A stretch of DNA of 64,000 nucleotides from PALSA-1004 sp041483135 (GTDB lineage: Bacteria > Pseudomonadota > Gammaproteobacteria > Burkholderiales > SG8-41). The notes under the pieces are model-generated. The model was not told where the DNA came from and did no database searches. It saw nothing but the letters and a program-made list of their open reading frames with translations. The translations under genes were made by a program, and so were the position numbers. The first letter of the stretch is position 1; each line of letters opens with the position of its first letter. Where the stretch lies: NCBI GenBank assembly GCA_041483135.1, contig JBGPFE010000008.1, forward strand, positions 1-64,000, in the 5' to 3' direction. Below are positions 1 to 7,106 of the stretch, in pieces.

Positions 1-1041
1 ATCGGCGACCGCCAGACCGGCAAGACCGCAGTGGCGGTGGACGCCATCATCAACCAGAAGGGCAAAGACCTCATCTGCATCTACGTCGCGATCGGCCAGA
101 AAGCCTCCTCCGTCGTTAACGTGGTGCGCAAGCTCGAAGAACATGGCGCCATGGCCTATACCATCGTGGTGGCGGCAACGGCCTCCGAGTCCGCCGCCAT
201 GCAGTACATCGCGCCCTACTCCGGCTGCACCATGGGCGAGTACTTCCGCGACCGCGGCCAGGACGCACTCATCATCTATGACGATCTGACCAAGCAGGCG
301 TGGGCGTACCGCCAGGTGTCGCTGCTGCTGCGCCGCCCGCCGGGGCGGGAAGCCTACCCGGGCGACGTGTTCTACCTGCACTCGCGGCTGCTCGAGCGCG
401 CCGCACGCGTCAATCCGGAATACGTAGAGAAATTCACCAAGGGGCAGGTCAAGGGCAAGACCGGCTCCCTTACTGCGCTGCCGGTGATCGAAACCCAGGC
501 CGGCGACGTGACGGCGTTCGTGCCGACCAACGTGATTTCCATCACCGACGGCCAGATTTTCCTGGAAACGGACTTGTTCAACGCCGGCATCCGGCCCGCG
601 ATCAACGCCGGTATTTCGGTGTCGCGCGTCGGTGGCGCAGCCCAGACCAAAGTGATCAAAAAGCTGGGTGGCGGCGTGCGTCTCGCGCTGGCCCAATACC
701 GCGAGCTCGCGGCGTTCGCGCAGTTCGCGTCCGACCTCGACGAGGCCACCCGCAAACAGCTCGAGCGCGGCCGCATGGTGACCGAACTGATGAAACAACC
801 GCAGTACCAGCCGCTGCAGGTGTGGGAGATGGCGCTCACGCTGTTCGCGGTCAACAACGGCTACTTCGACGACATCGATGTCAAAAAAGCGCTGGCGGCA
901 GAGCGCGCGCTGCGCGATTTCGTCAAGGGCAAATATGGCGATCTGGTCAAACGCATCGAGGACAGCAAGGATCTCGGCAAGGATGACGAGGACAAGCTGC
1001 ACGAGGCAGTCAAGGACTTCAAGAAGAATGGCAGTTATTGA
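1..1041 (+). CDS. atpA: ATP synthase F1 subunit alpha (5' truncated by window edge)
   Basis: Nucleotide-binding alpha subunit of the F1 ATP synthase, part of the alpha3beta3 catalytic head on the cytoplasmic face of the inner membrane. The window opens in frame inside the Walker A motif (GDRQTGKT at residues 2-9 of the fragment), so roughly the first 170 of about 513 residues lie upstream. The remaining 346 residues are intact. They include the alpha-specific stretch around GREAYPGDVFYLHSRLLERA and the VGGAAQTKVIKKLGGGVRL region, and end at TGA. atpG follows after 49 bp in the same direction. Identity is firm because alpha, gamma, beta and epsilon genes follow in the standard order. Confidence 0.97.
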   Translation: MGDRQTGKTAVAVDAIINQKGKDLICIYVAIGQKASSVVNVVRKLEEHGAMAYTIVVAATASESAAMQYIAPYSGCTMGEYFRDRGQDALIIYDDLTKQAWAYRQVSLLLRRPPGREAYPGDVFYLHSRLLERAARVNPEYVEKFTKGQVKGKTGSLTALPVIETQAGDVTAFVPTNVISITDGQIFLETDLFNAGIRPAINAGISVSRVGGAAQTKVIKKLGGGVRLALAQYRELAAFAQFASDLDEATRKQLERGRMVTELMKQPQYQPLQVWEMALTLFAVNNGYFDDIDVKKALAAERALRDFVKGKYGDLVKRIEDSKDLGKDDEDKLHEAVKDFKKNGSY

Positions 1042-1090
1042 CGGACGTCCTGGGGACGCCGCATCGACAAGGACATAGCGGACTTAGCAT

Positions 1091-1954
1091 ATGCCGGGCA
1101 GCAAGGAAATTCGGACCAAGATCAAGAGCGTGCAAAACACGCGCAAGATCACCAAGGCCATGGAAATGGTCGCGGCCTCGAAAATGAAGAAGGCCCAGGA
1201 GCGCATGCGCGCCGCGCGCCCCTATGGCGAGAAAATCCGCAACGTCGCGGCGCACATCAGCTACGCCAACCCCGAGTACCGCCATCCGTTTCTAGTCGAG
1301 CGTGACTCGGTGAAGAAGATCGGCATCATCGTCATCACCACCGACAAGGGCCTGTGCGGCGGCTTGAACACCAACGTGCTGCGGCTTGCGCTCAACCGCA
1401 TGAAAGAGTGGGAGGCGCAGGGCGAGAGCTTCGAAGTTTGCGCCATTGGCAACAAGGGCCTGGGTTTCATGCAGCGCCTCGGCGCCAATGTGGTGTCGCA
1501 TGTGGTGAGCCTGGGCGACAAGCCACACATGGAAAGGCTGATCGGCGCCGTCAAGGTGATGCTGGACGGCTATGTCGAGGACCGCTTCGACCGGCTGATG
1601 ATTTTCTACACCGGCTTCGTCAACACCATGAAGCAGGAGCCGGTGATGGAACAGCTGCTGCCGCTGGCCGGTGACCGGTTGGGCGCTCCGGAAGGCCCGT
1701 GGGACTATATTTATGAGCCGGAGGCCAAGGTGGTGTTGGAGCAGGTGCTGACGCGCTACATCGAGGCGCTGGTGTTCCAGGCGGTGTCCGAAAACATGGC
1801 CTCGGAGCAGAGCGCGCGCATGGTGGCGATGAAAGCGGCGAGCGACAACGCCGGCAACGTGATCGATGAGCTGACGCTTATCTACAACAAGACGCGCCAG
1901 GCCTCGATCACCAAGGAGCTCTCCGAAATCGTGGGCGGGGCAGCGGCGGTATGA
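1091..1954 (+). CDS. atpG: ATP synthase F1 subunit gamma
   Basis: Central rotor shaft of F1, coupling rotation of the c-ring to catalysis in the beta subunits. The 287 residues match the usual family length. The N-terminal helix carries the classic pattern IRTKIKSVQNTRKITKAMEMVAASKM, quoted here as MEMVAASKMKKAQ, and the C-terminal helix ends near YNKTRQASITKELSEIVGGA, both coiled-coil parts of the rotor. Start is ATG at 1091 after GCATATG. It lies between atpA and atpD in the normal operon order. The 145 bp downstream spacer is longer than the other operon gaps and is strongly palindromic. Confidence 0.97.
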   Translation: MPGSKEIRTKIKSVQNTRKITKAMEMVAASKMKKAQERMRAARPYGEKIRNVAAHISYANPEYRHPFLVERDSVKKIGIIVITTDKGLCGGLNTNVLRLALNRMKEWEAQGESFEVCAIGNKGLGFMQRLGANVVSHVVSLGDKPHMERLIGAVKVMLDGYVEDRFDRLMIFYTGFVNTMKQEPVMEQLLPLAGDRLGAPEGPWDYIYEPEAKVVLEQVLTRYIEALVFQAVSENMASEQSARMVAMKAASDNAGNVIDELTLIYNKTRQASITKELSEIVGGAAAV

Positions 1955-1959
1955 CGACC

Positions 1960-2028
1960 CTTCTAGACGGTCGGGCGAGACCAATGGGCGCGCAGCGCCC
2001 GTTACGGCGAGACCGGATTGTCTAGAAG
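1960..2028. repeat. Nested inverted repeats in the atpG-atpD spacer
   Basis: Perfect 9 bp arms CTTCTAGAC (1960-1968) and GTCTAGAAG (2020-2028) enclose two smaller hairpins: GGTC/GACC (1969-1972, 1979-1982) and GGGCG/CGCCC (1986-1990, 1996-2000). The 9-mer GGCGAGACC also occurs twice as a direct repeat inside. In RNA this would form a branched stem. There is no U-run, so it is not a typical terminator. It may act as an mRNA stability or processing element controlling gamma:beta stoichiometry, which is inference. Confidence 0.6.
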
Positions 2029-2099
2029 CTGCGGCCGTTTAAGCCGGGGTGAAAATTGCAGTTTAATGAATTCGAATTGAACGGCTAGGAAAACAAGCT

Positions 2100-3485
2100 A
2101 TGGCACAGGCACAAGGAACGATTGTTCAGTGCATCGGCGCGGTGATCGACGTCGAATTCCCGCGCGACCAGATGCCCGGCATCTATGACGCGCTCAAGAT
2201 GGACGAGATCGGCCTCACGCTCGAAGTGGAGCAGCAGCTCGGCGACGGCGTGGTGCGCACCATCGCGCTCGGGTCCTCGGACGGTCTGCGCCGCGGCATG
2301 AAGGTGGTGAACACCGGCGCGCCAATCTTGGTGCCGGTCGGGCCCAAGACGCTCGGCCGCATCATGGACGTGCTGGGCCGCCCGATCGACGAAATGGGTG
2401 CGATCGGTGCGGAGAAGACTGCCTCGATTCACCGCGCTGCGCCGAAATATGAAGAGCTTTCCCCGAGCCAGGAGCTGCTCGAGACCGGCATCAAGGTGAT
2501 CGACCTGGTGTGCCCGTTCGCCAAGGGCGGCAAGGTGGGCCTGTTCGGTGGCGCCGGCGTCGGCAAGACCGTGAACATGATGGAGCTGATCAACAATATT
2601 GCCAAGAAACACAGCGGCCTGTCGGTATTCGCCGGGGTGGGCGAGAGGACGCGCGAGGGCAACGACTTCTACCATGAGATGAAAGACGGCGGCGTCCTGG
2701 ACAAGGTGGCGCTGGTCTACGGCCAGATGAACGAGCCGCCCGGCAACCGTCTGCGCGTGGCCCTGACCGGCCTCACCATGGCAGAGTTTTTTCGTGATGA
2801 AGGCCGCGACGTGCTGCTCTTCATCGACAATATCTACCGCTTCACGCTCGCCGGCACCGAGGTGTCGGCGTTGCTCGGCCGCATGCCCTCCGCCGTGGGT
2901 TACCAGCCGACGCTCGCCGAGGAGATGGGCCGGCTGCAGGAACGTATTACCTCGACCAAGACCGGCTCGATCACCTCGATCCAGGCGGTGTACGTGCCGG
3001 CCGACGACCTGACCGATCCGTCGCCCGCGACCACCTTCGGCCACCTCGACTCGACCGTAGTGCTGTCACGCGACATCGCATCCCTCGGTATCTACCCGGC
3101 CGTGGATCCGCTCGACTCGACCTCGCGCCAGATGGATCCGCACGTGGTCGGCGAGGAGCATTACACCGCGGCGCGCTCGGTGCAGGCGACGCTGCAGCGC
3201 TACAAGGAACTGCGCGACATCATAGCCATTCTCGGCATGGACGAGCTCTCGCCCGAGGACAAGCTGGCGGTCGCGCGCGCCCGCAAGATCCAGCGCTTTC
3301 TGTCGCAGCCGTTCGACGTGGCGAAGAACTTCACCGGCCAAGACGGCAAGTATGTGTCGCTGAAGGACACCATCAAGGGTTTCAAGGGCATCGTCAACGG
3401 TGACTACGACAACCTGCCCGAGCAGGCGTTTTACATGGTCGGCACGATCGAAGAAGCGGTTGAGAAAGCGAAAACATTGCAGTAA
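2100..3485 (+). CDS. atpD: ATP synthase F1 subunit beta
   Basis: Catalytic subunit of F1 that forms ATP from ADP and phosphate. The protein is 461 residues, as expected. Walker A is GGAGVGKT near residue 152, the GERTREGND catalytic segment follows, and the Walker B region is LLFIDNIYRF. The SDR-type loop TSTKTGSITSIQAVYVPADD and the C-terminal DELSPEDKLAVARARKIQRFLSQPF are intact. Start is ATG at 2100 following AGGAAAACAAGCT. The stop codon TAA (3483-3485) is immediately followed by TGGG, so it doubles as the first bases of the heptamer element that fills the gap to atpC. Confidence 0.98.
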   Translation: MAQAQGTIVQCIGAVIDVEFPRDQMPGIYDALKMDEIGLTLEVEQQLGDGVVRTIALGSSDGLRRGMKVVNTGAPILVPVGPKTLGRIMDVLGRPIDEMGAIGAEKTASIHRAAPKYEELSPSQELLETGIKVIDLVCPFAKGGKVGLFGGAGVGKTVNMMELINNIAKKHSGLSVFAGVGERTREGNDFYHEMKDGGVLDKVALVYGQMNEPPGNRLRVALTGLTMAEFFRDEGRDVLLFIDNIYRFTLAGTEVSALLGRMPSAVGYQPTLAEEMGRLQERITSTKTGSITSIQAVYVPADDLTDPSPATTFGHLDSTVVLSRDIASLGIYPAVDPLDSTSRQMDPHVVGEEHYTAARSVQATLQRYKELRDIIAILGMDELSPEDKLAVARARKIQRFLSQPFDVAKNFTGQDGKYVSLKDTIKGFKGIVNGDYDNLPEQAFYMVGTIEEAVEKAKTLQ

Positions 3486-3567
3486 TGGGCAAAGGGTGAT
3501 GGGTGATGGGTAATGGGTAAAAAGCGCATTTTTTACATCACCCATCACGCATTACCCATCACCAAGG
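3486..3567. repeat. Inverted heptamer array between atpD and atpC
   Basis: Left half: heptamers GGGTGAT (3494-3500), GGGTGAT (3501-3507), GGGTAAT (3508-3514) and partial GGGTAA. Right half is the reverse complement: ATCACCC (3537-3543), ATCACGC (3544-3550), ATTACCC (3551-3557), ATCACC. An A/T-rich loop with GCGC separates the halves. The element starts at the atpD stop codon and ends at the AAGGG ribosome-binding site of atpC. Transcribed, it would fold into one long hairpin. The architecture resembles heptanucleotide short tandem repeats known from cyanobacteria, but no relation can be shown here. Confidence 0.8.
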
Positions 3568-3574
3568 GTTAGTA

Positions 3575-3997
3575 ATGGCCAACACCATACACGTAGACGT
3601 CGTCAGCGCCGAAGAGTCGATTTTCTCCGGTGAGGCGGAATTCGTCGTGCTGCCGGGCGAAGCGGGCGAACTCGGAATCTATCCGAAGCACACGCCGCTC
3701 ATCACTCGCATCAAACCCGGCTCGGTGCGCATTAAGGTGCCGGGCCAGGCCGACGAGGAACTCGTGTTCGTCGCCGGCGGCGTACTCGAAGTGCAGCCGG
3801 GTGTGATCACCGTGCTCGCCGACACGGCGATCCGAGGCCACGATCTTGACCAGGCCAAGGCGATGGAAGCACAGCAGCGCGCCAGGGAAGCGATGGCGAA
3901 CGCCAAGAGCGATATGGATTTTGCCAGGGCCCAGTCGGAATTCGCGGTCATGGCAGCCCAGATCGCCGCAATCCGCAAGCTGCGGCAGAAGAAATGA
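3575..3997 (+). CDS. atpC: ATP synthase F1 subunit epsilon
   Basis: Epsilon subunit of F1, which joins gamma to the c-ring and regulates ATP hydrolysis. At 140 residues it has the N-terminal beta-sandwich (VDVVSAEESIFSGEAEFVV; GELGIYPKHTPLITRIKPG) and the C-terminal helical hairpin (AKAMEAQQRAREAMANAK onward), which is the inhibitory arm in bacterial enzymes. ATG at 3575 is preceded by AAGGG at a good spacing; this site borders the heptamer repeat. It is the last atp gene, and an intrinsic terminator follows about 90 bp downstream. Confidence 0.96.
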   Translation: MANTIHVDVVSAEESIFSGEAEFVVLPGEAGELGIYPKHTPLITRIKPGSVRIKVPGQADEELVFVAGGVLEVQPGVITVLADTAIRGHDLDQAKAMEAQQRAREAMANAKSDMDFARAQSEFAVMAAQIAAIRKLRQKK

Positions 3998-4088
3998 CAA
4001 ACCCGGACGCCTGACGGCGCCGGTTTATCTTCGCGGGTTCGGCCGGCTGCAAGCGCCGTTCAACCCGCGGTCCCATCGAGAACAAATA

Positions 4089-4110
4089 GGCGGCCCCGGC
4101 CGCCCTTTTT
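4089..4110 (+). terminator. Intrinsic terminator of the atp operon
   Basis: Perfect 7 bp GC stem GGCGGCC (4089-4095) with GGCCGCC (4098-4104), followed by C and five T residues (4106-4110). It lies 92 bp after the atpC stop and before glpD on the same strand, so glpD probably has its own promoter. Confidence 0.85.
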
Positions 4111-4181
4111 GTATTCCCGGTGCAGCCCGGGCAGTACACTAGCGCCATCTCGACGCCAATATAGATTTGCCGAACCATATT

Positions 4182-5696
4182 ATGGCGGTAACCAACGCAC
4201 ACTATGATCTGCTGGTGATCGGCGGCGGCATCAACGGCGCCGGTGTCGCGCGCGACGCCGCGGGACGCGGGCTCAAGGTGCTGCTGGTCGAAAAAGACGA
4301 TCTCGCGGCGGCGACCTCGTCGTCGAGCAGCAAGCTGATCCACGGCGGGCTACGGTACCTCGAGCATTACGAATTCCGGCTGGTTGCCGAGGCGCTCGCC
4401 GAACGCGAGGTGCTGCTCAAGATCGCGCCGCATCTGGTGGCCCCGCTACGATTCGTGATGCCGCACGTGCCGCAGCTGCGGCCGCGCTGGATGATACGCA
4501 TCGGGCTGTTCCTGTATGACCACCTTGGGCGCCGCACCCGTTTGCCCGGTTCGCACGGCATCGATCTGAGCGCGCCACCCTATAACTCCGGCCTCAAACC
4601 AGCGCTGACCAGAGGTTTCATCTATTCAGACTGCCGCGTCGACGACGCGCGGCTGGTGGTGGCAAACACACTGGCCGCGCGCGAGCTGGGCGCTGACATC
4701 CTGACGCGTACCGAATGCGTGATGGCAAAACGCGTCGACGACGGCTGGCGGGCGCTGTTGCGCGCGACGCATGGCGCCGAGCGCACCGTGTTTGCGCGCG
4801 GCGTCGTCAACGCCGCCGGCCCGTGGGTCAAGCAGGTGTTGAACGAGCGCCTGCATCAACCCAGCCGCGACAACGTCAAATTGGTCAAAGGCAGCCACAT
4901 CGTGGTGCCGAAGCAGTACGAAGGCGGGCACGCCTTGATCCTGCAGAACGATGATCGCCGCGTGGTCTTCATGATTCCGTATGAAGGCAAATACACGTTG
5001 ATCGGCACTACTGACGTGACGCTCGACGGCGACCCGGCGAGGCCAAGCGCGAGCGCGGAAGAAATCGCTTATCTATGCCGTGCAGTAAATCGGTATCTGG
5101 CGCAGCCGATTGCGCCCGCCGACGCAGTGTGGAGCTACGCCGGCATACGCCCGCTCTATGACGACGGCACCGCGGATCCGTCGGCTGTCACGCGCGATTA
5201 CACGTTGCGCCTCGACTCAGATGCGGGGTCGGCGCCGGTGCTGTCGGTGTTCGGCGGCAAGATCACGACTTACCGCAAACTCGCCGAGCATGTGCTCGAT
5301 AAGCTTGCACCATGGTTTCCCGCCATGACTGCGGCTTGGACTGCACGCACACCCTTGCCCGGCGGCGATCTATCAGGCATTAGCTTCGAGCAGTTTACGG
5401 ATATTCAATGCCAGCGAGATTTTCCATGGCTGCCTGACCCGCTTCGGCGCGTGCTGGCGCGCCGCCACGGCGCGAACGTCTACCGAGTGCTCGACAAGGC
5501 GAAGTCGCAGTCCGATCTCGGCGCGCATTTTGGCGCCGGCCTTTACGCGCGCGAAGTCGACTACATGATCGAGCACGAGTGGGCATCTAGCGGCGAGGAT
5601 ATTTTGTATCGGCGTACCAAGGCCGGGTTGCATCTCATCCCGCAACAGCGTGCCGCGCTCGTGGAATACGTCGCGCACCGCGTGGCAACACGCTGA
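4182..5696 (+). CDS. glpD: Glycerol-3-phosphate dehydrogenase (FAD-dependent, respiratory)
   Basis: Oxidises sn-glycerol-3-phosphate to dihydroxyacetone phosphate and passes electrons to quinone at the inner membrane. The N-terminal Rossmann FAD motif is LLVIGGGINGAGVARDAAGRG (key GGGxNGAG), followed by SSSKLIHGGLRYLEHYEF, the family signature. The late segment VLSVFGGKITTYRKLAEH is also typical, and the length (504 residues) matches GlpD. The frame is open to a TTG at 4167, but ATG at 4182 places the FAD motif at the normal distance from the N-terminus. Neither start has a clear Shine-Dalgarno. No glpK or glpF is nearby, so it is a lone gene between the atp operon and glmU. Confidence 0.93.
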   Translation: MAVTNAHYDLLVIGGGINGAGVARDAAGRGLKVLLVEKDDLAAATSSSSSKLIHGGLRYLEHYEFRLVAEALAEREVLLKIAPHLVAPLRFVMPHVPQLRPRWMIRIGLFLYDHLGRRTRLPGSHGIDLSAPPYNSGLKPALTRGFIYSDCRVDDARLVVANTLAARELGADILTRTECVMAKRVDDGWRALLRATHGAERTVFARGVVNAAGPWVKQVLNERLHQPSRDNVKLVKGSHIVVPKQYEGGHALILQNDDRRVVFMIPYEGKYTLIGTTDVTLDGDPARPSASAEEIAYLCRAVNRYLAQPIAPADAVWSYAGIRPLYDDGTADPSAVTRDYTLRLDSDAGSAPVLSVFGGKITTYRKLAEHVLDKLAPWFPAMTAAWTARTPLPGGDLSGISFEQFTDIQCQRDFPWLPDPLRRVLARRHGANVYRVLDKAKSQSDLGAHFGAGLYAREVDYMIEHEWASSGEDILYRRTKAGLHLIPQQRAALVEYVAHRVATR

Positions 5697-5713
5697 TTAA
5701 ACGCCGGTTGTGC

Positions 5714-5719
5714 GATAAT
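5714..5719 (+). promoter_or_regulatory. Possible -10 box giving a leaderless glmU transcript
   Basis: GATAAT lies 6 bases before the ATG at 5726, exactly where a -10 box would put transcription start on the A of the start codon. No convincing -35 is visible at 16-18 bp, and glmU has no Shine-Dalgarno. Weak evidence taken alone. Confidence 0.3.
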
Positions 5720-5725
5720 TCACCG

Positions 5726-7093
5726 ATGGTCATCAACGTTGTGATTCTCGCCGCCGGCCAGGGCAAACGCATGCTCTCGGATTTGCCCAAGGCGCTGCAT
5801 CCGCTCGCCGGCCGTCCGCTGCTTGCGCACGTGATCGCGGCGGCGCGCACGCTCAAGCCGTCGCGTATCTGCGTCGTTTATGGCTACGGTGGCGGGCAGG
5901 TGCCGACCGCGGCGCGCGCCGACGATCTCATCTTCGTCAAACAGCAGCCGCAACTCGGCACCGGTCACGCTCTCAAGCAGGCGCTGCCGCATCTCGACTC
6001 GCGTAAAGATACGCTGGTGTTGTATGGCGACGTGCCGATGATCGCGGAACAGACGCTTGCCGCGTTGGCCGCCGGCAAAGGAGAGCGTCTGAAAATACTG
6101 ACTGCCGAGCTCGACGACCCGCACGGTTACGGCCGGATCGTGCGCAACGCCAAACGCGCGATCACCGCGATCGTCGAGGAGAAAGACGCGACCGGAAAAC
6201 AGCGCCGTATCCGTGAAATCAATACCGGCATCATGCTGCTGCCGGGCAAGCGCCTCATCGGCTGGCTGGCTAAGCTATCGAACCGCAATGCGCAGCGCGA
6301 GTATTACCTGACCGAGGTGGTGACGCTCGCGCTCAAGGACCGCGTCAAAGTCGAATCCTGCATGCCGTACGACTGCTGGGAAATTCTCGGCGTCAACAGC
6401 ACGCTGCAATTGGCTCAGCTCGAGCGCATTTATCAATGGCGGAACGCAACGCGGCTGCTGGAAGCGGGCGTCACGCTCGCCGACCCCATGCGCATAGACG
6501 TGCGCGGGGTACTGCGTTGCGGACGCGACGTGCGCATCGATGTCAATTGCGTGTTCGAAGGCGAAGTTGAGCTCGGGGACCACACCGAAATCGGTGCTAA
6601 TTGCGTAATCAGGAACACGCGGGTCGCCGCCAACACACGCATCGAGCCGTTTTCGCTGGTTGACGGCGCGGCTATCGGCAGGAATTGCCGCGTCGGCCCT
6701 TACGCGCGCATCAGACCCGGCACCCGGCTTGCCAAGGACGCGCATATCGGCAATTTCGTCGAAGTCAAAGCGTCGACCATCGGCGCCGGCTCCAAAGCCA
6801 ACCATCTCGCCTATATCGGCGACGCCAGCGTGGGGCGCAACGTTAACGTCGGCGCCGGCACCATCACCTGCAATTACGATGGCGCGAACAAGCATCGCAC
6901 CGTGATCGAAGACAACGTTCACATCGGCTCCGACACGCAGCTCGTAGCACCCGTTACCGTGGGCGCCGGGGCCACGATCGGCGCCGGCGCCACGATCACC
7001 AAGGACGTGCCGCCCGGAGTACTCACGTATACCGGGAAGAAGCAGGTCGTGAAGCGCGGCTGGAAGCGGCCGGTAAAGAAACGTGAAGAGTGA
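5726..7093 (+). CDS. glmU: Bifunctional N-acetylglucosamine-1-phosphate uridyltransferase / glucosamine-1-phosphate acetyltransferase
   Basis: Makes UDP-GlcNAc, precursor of peptidoglycan and lipid A, in two steps: acetylation of GlcN-1-P, then uridylylation. The N-terminal pyrophosphorylase domain begins VVILAAGQGKRM and has the LGTGHAL and YGDVPM signatures. The C-terminal half (from about residue 250) is a left-handed beta-helix of hexapeptide repeats (IGANCVI, IGNFVEVK, NVGAGTITCNYDG). Length is 455 residues. A TTG at 5708 is possible but ATG 5726 fits the family start. glmS, which supplies glucosamine-6-phosphate upstream in the pathway, follows after 13 bp. The last codons and stop lie in a two-unit GTGAAGR repeat. 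Confidence 0.96.
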   Translation: MVINVVILAAGQGKRMLSDLPKALHPLAGRPLLAHVIAAARTLKPSRICVVYGYGGGQVPTAARADDLIFVKQQPQLGTGHALKQALPHLDSRKDTLVLYGDVPMIAEQTLAALAAGKGERLKILTAELDDPHGYGRIVRNAKRAITAIVEEKDATGKQRRIREINTGIMLLPGKRLIGWLAKLSNRNAQREYYLTEVVTLALKDRVKVESCMPYDCWEILGVNSTLQLAQLERIYQWRNATRLLEAGVTLADPMRIDVRGVLRCGRDVRIDVNCVFEGEVELGDHTEIGANCVIRNTRVAANTRIEPFSLVDGAAIGRNCRVGPYARIRPGTRLAKDAHIGNFVEVKASTIGAGSKANHLAYIGDASVGRNVNVGAGTITCNYDGANKHRTVIEDNVHIGSDTQLVAPVTVGAGATIGAGATITKDVPPGVLTYTGKKQVVKRGWKRPVKKREE

Positions 7094-7106
7094 AGGGTAG
7101 GCGGCG

